Assembly (NCBI RefSeq): GCF_003385775.1
Contig: NZ_QRDP01000004.1
Span: 1,411,763-1,475,762 of the forward strand
Length of the DNA stretch: 64,000 nucleotides
Direction: 5' to 3'
Source of the DNA: Parasphingopyxis lamellibrachiae
Lineage (GTDB): Bacteria; Pseudomonadota; Alphaproteobacteria; Sphingomonadales; Sphingomonadaceae
The notes under the pieces were generated by a model. That model was not told where the DNA came from, made no database searches, and saw only the letters and a list, made by a program, of their open reading frames with translations. A program made the position numbers and the translations under genes. Each line of letters begins with the position of its first letter. Within the stretch, counting starts at the first letter, position 1. Below, one piece after another: positions 1 through 8,818 of this stretch.

Positions 1-210
1 GTTCTGCTTCCCGATCAGGAAAAAGCGGTGCGCATGTGGCAGGCGCTGCTGGAACAGGGCCTGTATGTGAACATGGCGCGCCCACCGGCAACCCCGGCCG
101 GCGTCTATCTGCTCAGATGCTCGCTATGCGCAGAACACACTGCCGAGCAGGTTGAACAGATTCTCGACATGTTCGAGGCGGCGGGCAAGGCCACGGGATC
201 GATTTCGTAG
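1..210 (+). CDS. spt: Serine palmitoyltransferase, C-terminal end (partial)
   Basis: Only the last 69 codons are present; the reading frame is open from base 1 and stops with TAG at 208-210. The segment NMARPPATPAG followed by LLRCSLCAEHT is typical of the C-terminal end of alpha-oxoamine synthases (PLP-dependent class II aminotransferase fold), where a Pro-rich loop precedes a strand and a final helix. In this family serine palmitoyltransferase condenses serine with an acyl thioester to start sphingolipid synthesis; KBL and AONS are the alternatives. The bCerS-like gene and lipid kinase nearby favour Spt. The catalytic lysine lies outside the window, so the assignment leans on context. Confidence 0.7.
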   Translation, partial: VLLPDQEKAVRMWQALLEQGLYVNMARPPATPAGVYLLRCSLCAEHTAEQVEQILDMFEAAGKATGSIS

Positions 211-300
211 CATTTCGCAGGCTCAACCGATCCTGATCGGAGGACGAATGCAACTGTCCTGCTATCCCGCACCGCCTGAACGCTGTATAGTCGCGGCGCT

Positions 301-2265
301 ATGACAGAGGGATTGGAACGGACGAGCGGGTTCGATTCTTCCGGCAATGAAGTTTGGGGTAGCGGACTCGCCAGCGCGGCGGCGCTTGTGCTTGCAGTGC
401 TGTTCGCGGCGCTCATCTATCTCGTCACCGAATCTAACAATGAGCGTGACGCCGCGGCGCGAAGCGAACGGCAGAGTTTCGAAATCATCATGACTGCGCG
501 GAGCATCGAGCAGTCGATTGCGCGATCGGAAGCGGCGCTTGGCAGGTTCATTATCAACGGCGACGAAATTCCGGCGACACTGTATCGCAACGAATGGCGC
601 GAAGCCGGTCGGCAGATTGAGCAACTCCAGCGTATTCTTCGCAGAAACCCGTCGCAAGCGGCGAGAGCGGAAGCGCTTGAAACGCTGTATATCGACTATG
701 GAAGCGAGCTTGTCGTAGCCGCTCGCTTGGCGGCCACCGGAGAAAATTTCGATGCCCTTGCGCGATACAACAGCGTTGCGAACAGCCAGAATGGCGTGTC
801 GGCGATCCGGACTCTCGAACAGATAACCGAACAGGAACGGGAATTGCTCAGCGAACGTTCGGCTGCCCGCATCGAAACCAACGATCGCGCCCGCCTGCTG
901 GCGACATTGCTGACGGTAGCGGGGATTATCCTCGCCTTCGCGGCCCTGTTTCTCGCCTACACGACCGTCCAGGCGTTCCGCCAACGATCGCACGCCGATC
1001 AGCGTGCGGATGAACTGGAAGATGCGGTCGCCCGGCGCACCGCTGAGCTTGAGGCGCTGAACGCCCAGCTGCGCGCCGAGATGGCCGAACGCGCAGCGGC
1101 CGAAGAGAAACTGAACCAGGTCCAGAAACTGGAAGCCGTCGGTCAGCTGACAGGCGGAATCGCCCATGATTTCAACAATATGCTGGCGGTCGTCATCGGC
1201 GGTCTCGATCTGGCGAAGCGCAAGCTTCTCAAACAGCCGGACCGCGCCAATGCACATATCGAAAACGCGCTTGAGGGCGCCAATAGGGCGGCCGCCCTTA
1301 CCCGGCGTCTGCTGACCTTCGCACGCGCCGAGCCTTTCCTGCCGGAAGGAACCGACGCCGCTGAACTGATTGCATCCATCACCGATCTCCTCCGCCGTTC
1401 GATCGGCGAACGGGTTTCCGTTTCCATCGTCGCCGATGACGAAGTTTGGCCGGTCTGGGTCGATCCCCACCAGCTGGAAAATGCCGTGCTGAACCTGGCC
1501 GTAAACGCGCGCGACGCGATGGATGGCAAAGGCGAGTTAACAATCGCAATCTGCAACCGGAAGCTCACAGACGGGGAAATCGGCCAGATCCCCTCTGGCG
1601 ACTATCTGCAGATCGCCGTCACGGATACGGGGTGCGGGATGGATGCGGATGTGATCGACCATGTCTTCGAGCCCTTTTTCACGACCAAGCCGGTCGGCAA
1701 GGGCACGGGCCTTGGCCTAAGCCAGATATTCGGCTTTGTCCGTCAATCGGACGGCGATGTCGACATTGATTCAACCCCGGGCGAAGGCACGACCGTGTCG
1801 CTCTTCCTGCCACGCTTCAACGGCGACGTTACAGCCCGCAAACCCGCTTCATCCGGCAACGGATATGTCGGCGACGACAAAGCCAATGGTGCGTGCACCA
1901 TAATCATGGTGGAAGACGATCAGCGTGTACGCAGGTCGACAGCCGCGAGCCTGAAAGAACTCGGCCATACCGTTCTTGCCTGCACCAACGGCCAGACAGC
2001 GATCGAAATCCTTGCCGAACGCCCTGATGTCGACTTGCTTCTCACCGATGTTGTGATGCCCGAAATGACCGGCCCGGAACTGGTTGCGAAGATCGCGAAC
2101 AGCCACCCTGCCCTGCCGGTCCTGTACGTCACCGGATATGCCGGCGAAGCAGCGGATAGCGAGCAATTTTCCGGGCATGGGGTCCTGCGCAAACCGTTTA
2201 CCATCGCCGCCCTTGCCGACGCTGTGGAAATGGCGACTTTGGACTCTTCGGAATCGGAAGGTTGA
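301..2265 (+). CDS. CHASE3-type hybrid sensor histidine kinase/response regulator
   Basis: A 654-residue membrane sensor kinase with a fused receiver. A transmembrane helix (about 23-43) is followed by a helical periplasmic domain of CHASE3 type (about 44-195), a second transmembrane helix (about 198-222) and a coiled coil. The HisKA H-box is GGIAHDFNN with His289. The HATPase domain has an N-box (NLAVNARDAMD), DTGCGM and GTGLGLS. The C-terminal receiver (about 530-650) carries LLLTDVVMPEMTG with phospho-acceptor Asp583 and a KPF lysine near the end. All catalytic elements look intact. It lies 90 bases downstream of spt and converges on the nucleotidyltransferase-fold gene with a 20-base gap. 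No DNA-binding domain is present, so phosphotransfer to another regulator is likely. The ligand is unknown. Confidence 0.88.
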   Translation: MTEGLERTSGFDSSGNEVWGSGLASAAALVLAVLFAALIYLVTESNNERDAAARSERQSFEIIMTARSIEQSIARSEAALGRFIINGDEIPATLYRNEWREAGRQIEQLQRILRRNPSQAARAEALETLYIDYGSELVVAARLAATGENFDALARYNSVANSQNGVSAIRTLEQITEQERELLSERSAARIETNDRARLLATLLTVAGIILAFAALFLAYTTVQAFRQRSHADQRADELEDAVARRTAELEALNAQLRAEMAERAAAEEKLNQVQKLEAVGQLTGGIAHDFNNMLAVVIGGLDLAKRKLLKQPDRANAHIENALEGANRAAALTRRLLTFARAEPFLPEGTDAAELIASITDLLRRSIGERVSVSIVADDEVWPVWVDPHQLENAVLNLAVNARDAMDGKGELTIAICNRKLTDGEIGQIPSGDYLQIAVTDTGCGMDADVIDHVFEPFFTTKPVGKGTGLGLSQIFGFVRQSDGDVDIDSTPGEGTTVSLFLPRFNGDVTARKPASSGNGYVGDDKANGACTIIMVEDDQRVRRSTAASLKELGHTVLACTNGQTAIEILAERPDVDLLLTDVVMPEMTGPELVAKIANSHPALPVLYVTGYAGEAADSEQFSGHGVLRKPFTIAALADAVEMATLDSSESEG

Positions 2266-2285
2266 AGCAACTTGCCCGTTTGCGC

Positions 2286-3206
2286 CTAACGCACGGCTCC
2301 GCGCATAAGCAGCCGCGGCAGGAGAAATGCCGCCCCAAGCAGTGGCCAGCGCCTTTGCCAGGGCCTGACTGCGATCTGCGTACCCGCATGCCGATTGATC
2401 TTCCACGCCAGATAGTCGACCCCGCCCGCATAGGTCGCGCTCGCCTTTGCGAGCCGGACCAGGGTCAGTAATTTGCCTTCAGTCCGGCGGCGCACCCATG
2501 TCCATCGTGCGGCACGGCTCGGCTTGTGAATACCAAGCGGGAGCGGTTCATCCTCTTCGACTTCGACATCCATGCCCAGCGCCGCCAACGCAGGAGCGGT
2601 GAAGCGGAGGTAGCGATCAGGATCGAAATCGACGACCGAGGCGGCCCTGCCCTGCCGTTCGGCGCGCAGTTCCGCAGCGTAGGTCAGGGCGAAAGCCCGG
2701 CGCCACAGATCAAGCGCGCTGACATCGCCTTCCGCCATCGGCAGCGCGGCTTCCAGCAGCGCGGGAGCAGCCAGCGAGATTGCCGAGACAGCTCGTTCGG
2801 TAGCATCCATATCATGGCTCCATACGAGCCGGGCCGGTTGGGCAAAACGGGCCCAAACGGAAACATTGCGCGTCCGCGATGACGCCAACCGCGCAAAATC
2901 GCTCTCGCTCAATACCGCATATTTCGCCTGGAGCCCGTCATGCTGGACGGGAAAGACATTGGGAGGAATCAGCCGGTTGGCCATTGCCAGCCAACGCTTG
3001 CCGTATGCCGCTCGATAATCGGATACGATGACATAGAAATCGAGCATCTGGCCTTCGAGTTCGGTCGTTCGCAGGCAGGATCCATAGAAAAGGACCGCCC
3101 GAGCGGAATCGCCGAACAGTTCAGCCACATGTTCCGCAAAGGCAGCAACGCGCGCGTCCACCGGAGCAGAAAGCTCCTCGCGCACCAGATCCTGAAGGGG
3201 CGTCAC
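2286..3206 (-). CDS. Nucleotidyltransferase-fold protein, possibly Tam41-like, in lipid operon
   Basis: A 306-residue soluble protein of unproven function. Residues 38-61 read as a nucleotidyltransferase strand-turn: VLFYGSCLR (Gly42-Ser43), then MLDFYVIVSDY with Asp56. The order of a YGS motif, a single acidic D-(F/L) motif, a later KYAV segment (about 114-117) and a W-x-RFxQP segment recalls mitochondrial Tam41 (CDP-diacylglycerol synthase). That similarity is from memory, not an alignment. The start is GTG at 3206, overlapping the lipid kinase stop by 4 bases (GTGA), so the two are probably translationally coupled. The context suggests transfer of a nucleotide to a phosphorylated lipid made by the kinase. 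A phosphate-metabolism role outside lipids cannot be excluded. Confidence 0.6.
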   Translation of the reverse strand: MTPLQDLVREELSAPVDARVAAFAEHVAELFGDSARAVLFYGSCLRTTELEGQMLDFYVIVSDYRAAYGKRWLAMANRLIPPNVFPVQHDGLQAKYAVLSESDFARLASSRTRNVSVWARFAQPARLVWSHDMDATERAVSAISLAAPALLEAALPMAEGDVSALDLWRRAFALTYAAELRAERQGRAASVVDFDPDRYLRFTAPALAALGMDVEVEEDEPLPLGIHKPSRAARWTWVRRRTEGKLLTLVRLAKASATYAGGVDYLAWKINRHAGTQIAVRPWQRRWPLLGAAFLLPRLLMRGAVR

Positions 3207-4177
3207 GCGGCCAGGGAAAGAAACGGCACAGGCAGGGTCGGGGTCAGCACAATCGGATGTTCGGCCCGTGCCTCGAACAGTTCACCATCCAGAATGACGT
3301 TCGATCGGTCGCCTTCGATGCGGATTTCATTGCTGTGGCTGAGATGGACGCCGGAAAGCTGAGAACCCTCGAGCCGGCCGAAAAGGCTTGCCCATAGCGC
3401 GCGCAGCAAGGCGAGCGGTTTTTGTTCAACCATCATCAGCTTGAGCGGCCCCGATGTCGTCGACCCCAGATTGGTCTGGCTGTTGAGCAGCAGGCGTTCC
3501 AGCGTCGTCACCATCAACAGTGCGAACTTGCCCTGAATTTCGCCCTGGTGGATGAGGGTAACGCTAATCGGCCGTGTCTGTGGCGGCAGGAAACGAGCCT
3601 TGATCCTGAACAGGGCCGAAAACACGACGGCAATCGCCGTGATGACATGGCTAAATCCATTGGGCAGGCCGAGCGGGTAAATCTTGTGCCGACAATACAG
3701 GATCGAATCGGCAAGCCCCGCCCCGCCGAGGAACATGCCCAGAACAGGCCGGCCATTCGCGTTGCCGCCGGTCAGCGCGATCAGTTCCCGGCTCACGATA
3801 TGATCGGTGAGATCCGACCGGGCGAGCTCCATAATCCGCTTCAGCGCCTCGATAGGATCGCCTTCGGCGCCGAGATCGAGGGCAATGAGATTGGTCTTGC
3901 CGTTGGGTAGCACGGCAACGGGCGGCGGCGTATCGGCAAAATGCTTGCCGTGATGCAGCTCGGTCAGCGTTGCCTGCACCGTCCCGTCGCCACCGTTGAT
4001 CACCAGTATCTGGGGGTCGACCCTCGCAATGGTCTGCAGCGCATCGCCGATCTGGCTCACATCCTCCACCTCGTAGTGGAAAATGTCCGCCCGCTGCGCG
4101 CAAAATTTGCGAATGCGCGGCAACATGGCGACATTCCCCGTCGAGCGGGGGTTGGAGAGAAGGGCGACGCACACCAT
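3203..4177 (-). CDS. Diacylglycerol/ceramide kinase family lipid kinase
   Basis: A 324-residue protein of the DAGK catalytic (LCB5/YegS) superfamily. Its ATP-binding motif GGDGT is at residues 62-66, followed by VLPNGKTNLIA, equivalent to the family PxGTxN(D/L)xA loop with Lys-Thr in place of Gly-Thr. A C-terminal ILDGELFE matches the family's (V)DGE motif. It phosphorylates a lipid hydroxyl group. The ceramide kinase CpgB of Caulobacter belongs to this superfamily, and the spt and bCerS-like neighbours make ceramide a credible substrate; diacylglycerol or undecaprenol remain possible. It lies 4 bases downstream of the DUF2141 gene and overlaps the nucleotidyltransferase gene by 4 bases, forming a three-gene minus-strand operon. 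Confidence 0.8.
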   Translation of the reverse strand: MVCVALLSNPRSTGNVAMLPRIRKFCAQRADIFHYEVEDVSQIGDALQTIARVDPQILVINGGDGTVQATLTELHHGKHFADTPPPVAVLPNGKTNLIALDLGAEGDPIEALKRIMELARSDLTDHIVSRELIALTGGNANGRPVLGMFLGGAGLADSILYCRHKIYPLGLPNGFSHVITAIAVVFSALFRIKARFLPPQTRPISVTLIHQGEIQGKFALLMVTTLERLLLNSQTNLGSTTSGPLKLMMVEQKPLALLRALWASLFGRLEGSQLSGVHLSHSNEIRIEGDRSNVILDGELFEARAEHPIVLTPTLPVPFLSLAA

Positions 4178-4181
4178 CGCG

Positions 4182-4694
4182 TTAGCTGATCGGTTCCACT
4201 GATGTGCCTTGCATATAATTCAGGACAACATTGATGCGCGTAACGCCACGACCGGCGCGAAATGAGACTTCGTCGAAATCCGGCTGGAGATTGAACGGGA
4301 AGGACAGATCCGGATTGCGGGAGAAACCGCCGCCGTCGCGCCGGTCGGAACTGTTGTTACCGTTCGAATCATGCCGGACGGCAATGCCGTAGGTTCCGGG
4401 GCCCGGCAGCGGCAGGCAGACGGTCATGTTGCGGCTGCGGGGCTGGGCGGGCACATCGACCCGGTGAAGCCATTGCCCACGCTCCAGCCAGCTGCTTTCA
4501 CCGCCATAGGATTGGACGCGCACGCGCCCATTGGCATCGCGGAAGCCCACGACACGCACAAGTGCTGCCGTTCCGGTCGCACCGGCGCGGCATTGCGAAA
4601 GATCGTTGGCAACCCGCGTTCCCGCGTCGGCCGAAGTTGCGATTGCCGCCATGGACAGAGCCGCAGCCACCGGAATAATCTTGCTTACGAACAT
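4182..4694 (-). CDS. DUF2141 family exported protein
   Basis: A 170-residue secreted protein. The chosen start at 4694 gives a clear signal peptide (MFVSKIIPVAAALSMAAIATSADA) and has a GGAG ribosome-binding site 8-12 bases upstream; the reading frame extends 21 codons further upstream but lacks these features. The mature part has the DUF2141 pattern of a beta-rich domain with GTYGIAVRHDSNGN and a C-terminal region predicting extracellular display. The function of DUF2141 is not known. It is the first gene of an apparent operon with the lipid kinase and nucleotidyltransferase and is divergent from lptF, which suggests an envelope role. Family assignment rests on motif memory only. Confidence 0.7.
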   Translation of the reverse strand: MFVSKIIPVAAALSMAAIATSADAGTRVANDLSQCRAGATGTAALVRVVGFRDANGRVRVQSYGGESSWLERGQWLHRVDVPAQPRSRNMTVCLPLPGPGTYGIAVRHDSNGNNSSDRRDGGGFSRNPDLSFPFNLQPDFDEVSFRAGRGVTRINVVLNYMQGTSVEPIS

Positions 4695-4827
4695 CAAATT
4701 GAACTCCAAGGATATCTGCCAGGCCCATTTGCCCAGATCAGGCATGGCAAAAGTCAAACTAATCCCCTATTTCTGTTGGATATCCCCAATGCTTGCGGCC
4801 AAATTATGGTCACGGAGCGTCTGAACT

Positions 4828-6033
4828 TTGCAAATTTTTACTGCCACCGATCGATATATGTTCCGGCTGATCGTCGTGCCGCTTGTCGCAACGCTGATTA
4901 TCGCTGCGATGCTGCTCGTGCTCGACAAGATGTTGCGCCTGTTCGATTTCGTCGCGCGCGAGGGCGGGCCAGTGAACGTCGTGTGGCAGATGCTGGCGAA
5001 TCTGGTGCCCGAGTATCTGTCTCTCGCCATTCCGGTTGGGCTGATGCTGGGCATCCTCTTTGCGTTTCGCAAGCTTGCCCTGTCCTCGGAACTCGACGTT
5101 TTTCGCGCCTGCGGGATCGGCTATCGCAGGCTGCTTTTCGTCCCCTATCTCTTCACGATCGGGTTCGTGATCCTGAATCTGCTGATCGTCAGCTATTTTC
5201 AGCCCATAGCGCGCTATTCCTACGAAAACCTGCAGTTCGAGCTGCGCTCCGGTGCCCTTGGGGCGTCGATCAGCGTCGGCGAGTTCAATAATCTCGGCAG
5301 CAATATGACGCTCCGGGTCGAGGAAAGCACGAACAACGGGCGCGACCTTTCCGGCATCTTCGTCCGTACGGTCTCCCCGCAAGGCCGCGAGCTCTCGGTT
5401 TCAGCCGACCATGGCACATTCATGGCGACGGATGAGGAAGACACCATCCTCCTGCGCCTCACCAACGGTCGGCTGATCCATAACCAGGCCGATTTCGAGA
5501 GCCCCCGCGTCCTCAGTTTTGAAAGCCATGACCTGCCGATCGACCTGCCAAGGATCGAACAATTCCGGGGCCGTGGCGGGGAACATCGCGAACTCACCTT
5601 GTTCGAACTGGCCGAAGTGGGAGGGGACGCCTCGGCGTCCGAAGAACTGCGTCTCGCCAGCCGGGCGAATTTTCACTACCGAATAGCCGAGGTCCTCATG
5701 ATGTTCCTGCTGCCCCTGCTGGCGGTTGCGCTTGCGGTTCCACCCAAGCGATCGACATCGGCGCTTGGCGTGTTTCTGTCGGTTGTGATGATCACGACCT
5801 TTCACAAGATATGCCAATATGGTGAAGACGTCGCCGCGCTGGGCCGCGTCGATCCCCTCGTATCGCTCTGGCTGCCATTTCTCTTGTTCGCGGCCCTGAT
5901 TGTCTGGATGTACTACCATATCGCCTATGTGCCCGGCGGGCAGCCGATCGGCGCCCTCGAAAAGGGTTTTTCAAAACTGGCGACGCTTGTCAGGCGATTG
6001 TTCCTGCGCCGGCGACGGCCCATCGGGAACTGA
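4828..6033 (+). CDS. lptF: LPS export permease LptF (YjgP/YjgQ family)
   Basis: A 401-residue inner-membrane permease subunit of the Lpt ABC transporter. The N-terminal TDRYMFRLIVVPL, then LDKMLRLFDF and VPEYLSLAIPVGLMLGILF, match LptF transmembrane helices 1-2 and the conserved proline-rich region. A periplasmic beta-jellyroll (about 130-260) is followed by three C-terminal helices including LLPLLAVALAVPPKRS. The TTG start at 4828 is chosen because it retains the conserved TDRY segment and has GGAG 10 bases upstream; the ATG at 4858 would cut into it. lptG follows after 3 bases. LptF and LptG form the channel that extracts lipid from the inner membrane. In sphingomonads the cargo is presumably glycosphingolipid rather than LPS (inference). 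Confidence 0.92.
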   Translation: MQIFTATDRYMFRLIVVPLVATLIIAAMLLVLDKMLRLFDFVAREGGPVNVVWQMLANLVPEYLSLAIPVGLMLGILFAFRKLALSSELDVFRACGIGYRRLLFVPYLFTIGFVILNLLIVSYFQPIARYSYENLQFELRSGALGASISVGEFNNLGSNMTLRVEESTNNGRDLSGIFVRTVSPQGRELSVSADHGTFMATDEEDTILLRLTNGRLIHNQADFESPRVLSFESHDLPIDLPRIEQFRGRGGEHRELTLFELAEVGGDASASEELRLASRANFHYRIAEVLMMFLLPLLAVALAVPPKRSTSALGVFLSVVMITTFHKICQYGEDVAALGRVDPLVSLWLPFLLFAALIVWMYYHIAYVPGGQPIGALEKGFSKLATLVRRLFLRRRRPIGN

Positions 6034-6036
6034 TCC

Positions 6037-7140
6037 GTGAAAACTCCGCAGCTTCAATTCTTCCCGTCGCGAACCATCTCGCTCTACATGGCCAAGATGT
6101 TCCTGACCCGCACATTCGCGGTTCTGGGCGGCCTGGTCGTAATACTCATGACCTTGGATCTGCTTGGCGAGTCCGGCAAAATTCTGGCGCCGGAAGGCAA
6201 TGGCGAGGCCGAACTCTGGTTCTATGTTTCACTGCGCGTCCCCCAGCTTATCGAGCGCTTTCTGCCCTTTTCCGCCTTGCTGGGAACCCTGATCGCGCTC
6301 GGATCGATGAACGCCAACAGCGAGATCATCTCGATGAAAGCGGCCGGAGCGTCCGCCCATCAGATTCTCGCGCCGCTGATCCTCACCAGTTTCATAGTCG
6401 GCGTCGGGCTGTTCATCTTCAACGAACGTGCGGTGGCACCGGCCTATGGTACGCTGACAGCTTGGGAGGCAGTCGATTATGGCCCCATTCCGAACGAGCG
6501 CGCCGGTGCGACCAATGTCTGGGTGCGGGACGGGAACGATCTCATCAATGCCCGAAGCGTTTCCGGACGAGGCGATACCACCCGGCTGGAAGGTGTTACG
6601 GTTTATGACCGGACGGGCGGCGTGATCGAATTCCTCGTCAGCGCCGAACGCGCAACCTATACAGGATCGGGTTGGCAGCTCGATAACCCTCGGCAATTCG
6701 ATGTTTCCGCCGTCGAACAAACAAGCCCGGAATCGATTGTCATCGCCGAAGGCGTAACGCCGGATCAGTTCACGCTCGCCAATGTCGAAGCGCGTTCGCT
6801 GAATTTCTTCGAACTGCGCCAGGCGATCGCGGATCTCGAAGCGGCCGGGCGTTCTACCAGTTCGCTCGAAGCCGGGCTCTGGCACAAGATTTCCGGGCCG
6901 CTCTCCACACTATTGATGCCGCTGCTGGGTGCGGTTGCCGGTTTTGGTCTCGCGCGCTCGGGGCAGCTCTTCATCCGTGCTATCATCGGAATGGCGCTGG
7001 GCTTCACCTATTTCGTCGCCGACAATTTTGCCCTCGCAATGGGAAATATCGGCGCATACCCGCCATTGCTTGCGGCATGGGCTCCCTTCGTCCTGTTTCT
7101 GCTCATCGGCGAAGCCGTGCTGATTCGAACCGAGGAATAA
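6037..7140 (+). CDS. lptG: LPS export permease LptG
   Basis: A 367-residue partner of LptF. It starts at GTG 6037, 3 bases after the lptF stop, so the two are surely co-expressed. Features include SLYMAKMFLTRTFAVLGG at the first helix, PQLIERFLPFSALLGTLIALG, then SEIISMKAAGAS (the conserved coupling-helix region that contacts the LptB ATPase). A periplasmic jellyroll (about 130-255) follows, and C-terminal helices with GPLSTLLMPLLGAVAGFG. LptB and LptC are not in the window. Length and topology are ordinary for the family. Paralogue identity (F versus G) is taken from gene order and length. Confidence 0.92.
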   Translation: MKTPQLQFFPSRTISLYMAKMFLTRTFAVLGGLVVILMTLDLLGESGKILAPEGNGEAELWFYVSLRVPQLIERFLPFSALLGTLIALGSMNANSEIISMKAAGASAHQILAPLILTSFIVGVGLFIFNERAVAPAYGTLTAWEAVDYGPIPNERAGATNVWVRDGNDLINARSVSGRGDTTRLEGVTVYDRTGGVIEFLVSAERATYTGSGWQLDNPRQFDVSAVEQTSPESIVIAEGVTPDQFTLANVEARSLNFFELRQAIADLEAAGRSTSSLEAGLWHKISGPLSTLLMPLLGAVAGFGLARSGQLFIRAIIGMALGFTYFVADNFALAMGNIGAYPPLLAAWAPFVLFLLIGEAVLIRTEE

Positions 7141-7189
7141 GGCGATAACGCAAGGCCAGACCAACGGGACGACGGTCGATCGCGGCGAT

Positions 7190-8671
7190 GTGGCCAAGGG
7201 TGCTGCGATGGCGGCAATGGCCCGGATGGGCGCACTGATCGAAGTCGTCGCACAGCCTATCTATACTTGGCTGTTCGGCATCGCGACCTATGGCCTTTAC
7301 ATAGTCTTCTGGTCTGCCGTGAACATGGCCGAGAAGGTTGTCGACCTGTCGCTGACCCAGGCCTTGCAACGGATTGTTCCGGTCGAAAATGAAGAATCCG
7401 CGCATGGCGCCGTAAAATTCGCGCTGCTGGTAACAGTGATCCCGGCCTTGCTCATCGCCGCACTCATAGCCTTTTTTTCGCCGCAGATCGCTGGCTGTAT
7501 CTCTGCCGCACCAGAAGACGCCGCCCGGCTTCCGCAAATGATAGCCCTGTTCGCTTGGGCCCTGCCGCTCTGGACTTTTGTCGAAGTGGCGACATCGGCC
7601 GCCCGCGCGCGCCGCGCCTTCGGGCCGGAAATCCGCTTGCGGATATTCTGGGAACAATGTGCACGGCTCGTTTTTGCCATCGGCTTTTTCTTCGCCGGAT
7701 GGACCAGTATCGGCCTGCTCCTCGCGCATCTCTTGTCGCTGTTTCTCGTGGCGATCCTCTCCCTGCGGTTGCTCGGCCGCTATTATGATCTGCGCCTGAT
7801 GATGCGCGTGCCGGTTCCGGCGGCGCTGCGCCTCCATATCCTGCTCTCCGGCATAGCCTTGTCGCCAAGCGCCATTGCCCGCCGCATATTGAACGATCTC
7901 CCGCCGATCATCCTCAACCTGATCCTGCCCGGTGCCCAGGGCGCCACGGCTGCCGGGTTGTTCGGCATTGCCCGCAAGGTCGCATCGGTTCCGCTGATCG
8001 TACGGCAGGCCTTTCTCTATGTACTCGCCCCACTCAGTTCGGCACAGGCCGCGCTGGACCGCGCCAAGATAGCACCTCTTTATGCCTTTTCCTCCCGCCT
8101 TTCGGTTGCGCTTGTTATGCCGATCGGCGGTCTCCTGATCCTTCTCGGTTCCGACATATTGAGCCTGTTCGGCCCGGGCGCGGAAACCGCGATGGTCGCG
8201 CTTGTCATATTGACACTCGGGCGCATGGGCGAAGCGGTAATCGGGCCGGCAACGCCAATCGTCGAAATGACCGGCCACCGCCTGTTACCGCTGATCAACA
8301 GCATGATCGGAGTTTGTGTCTGGGCGGTTGTCAGCTGGATGTCGGTTGCCGAGCACGGGCCGGAAGGAATGGCGCTCGCCGTCAGCTGCGGGGCCGTAGC
8401 CATTGCCCTTGCCGCCGTGATTGAACTTCAATTGAGCGACGGCCTCCATCCGTTCGACTTCGCCTTTCTGCGCGGGCTGGTTGCCGGCAGCGTGGGCGTC
8501 GCATTACTAACTCTGTTCGGCATGGTTTTCGAGCCGCTGGGAGCTCCGGTTCGGGCCATTGCTCTGTTTGTCTTGATCGCCCCACTGTGCTGGGTGACAT
8601 TGCGTCTTGGACTCGATCAGGGAGACCGCGAGGCGCTCGGCGCTTTCGCGCGGCGGACCGGCCTCATCTAA
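7190..8671 (+). CDS. Polysaccharide/lipid flippase-like MATE/MVF-family membrane protein
   Basis: A 493-residue, very hydrophobic protein with roughly 12-14 predicted transmembrane helices. It has the layout of the oligosaccharidyl-lipid flippase (Wzx/MVF) superfamily: paired six-helix halves, with a polar linker around RLHILLSGIALSPSAIARR in the middle. Such proteins move lipid-linked saccharides across the inner membrane. The GTG at 7190 is used; ATGs at 7208 and 7217 are alternatives, and no strong ribosome-binding site decides between them. It lies 49 bases after lptG on the same strand, so it is probably part of the same transcript. A plausible cargo is a glycosphingolipid or its sugar precursor. 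The substrate is inferred from position only. Confidence 0.7.
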   Translation: MAKGAAMAAMARMGALIEVVAQPIYTWLFGIATYGLYIVFWSAVNMAEKVVDLSLTQALQRIVPVENEESAHGAVKFALLVTVIPALLIAALIAFFSPQIAGCISAAPEDAARLPQMIALFAWALPLWTFVEVATSAARARRAFGPEIRLRIFWEQCARLVFAIGFFFAGWTSIGLLLAHLLSLFLVAILSLRLLGRYYDLRLMMRVPVPAALRLHILLSGIALSPSAIARRILNDLPPIILNLILPGAQGATAAGLFGIARKVASVPLIVRQAFLYVLAPLSSAQAALDRAKIAPLYAFSSRLSVALVMPIGGLLILLGSDILSLFGPGAETAMVALVILTLGRMGEAVIGPATPIVEMTGHRLLPLINSMIGVCVWAVVSWMSVAEHGPEGMALAVSCGAVAIALAAVIELQLSDGLHPFDFAFLRGLVAGSVGVALLTLFGMVFEPLGAPVRAIALFVLIAPLCWVTLRLGLDQGDREALGAFARRTGLI

Positions 8672-8818
8672 CCGGTACGCCGAGTCGGTCTGTCCGGCAC
8701 CAGAAGCGCTCGATTTTCGTCGCAAAGCTGCCTCATTGCCTGTTCATATGCGACTCAATAGAGCAGTCCGCAGCCCGGCTACGGACCCATAAAGGTCAAT
8801 GAACAAAGGAAGTTAGAC

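Noticed and set aside
834-859. Perfect sigma-EcfG-like match GGAAC-N17-CGTT on the plus strand
   Set aside because: It lies inside the histidine kinase coding sequence, far from any downstream start in a fitting position; with GC-rich DNA a chance match is likely.
262-1470. 402-codon open frame on the minus strand
   Set aside because: Antisense to the hybrid kinase, which has complete domain motifs; the antisense translation shows no recognisable family.
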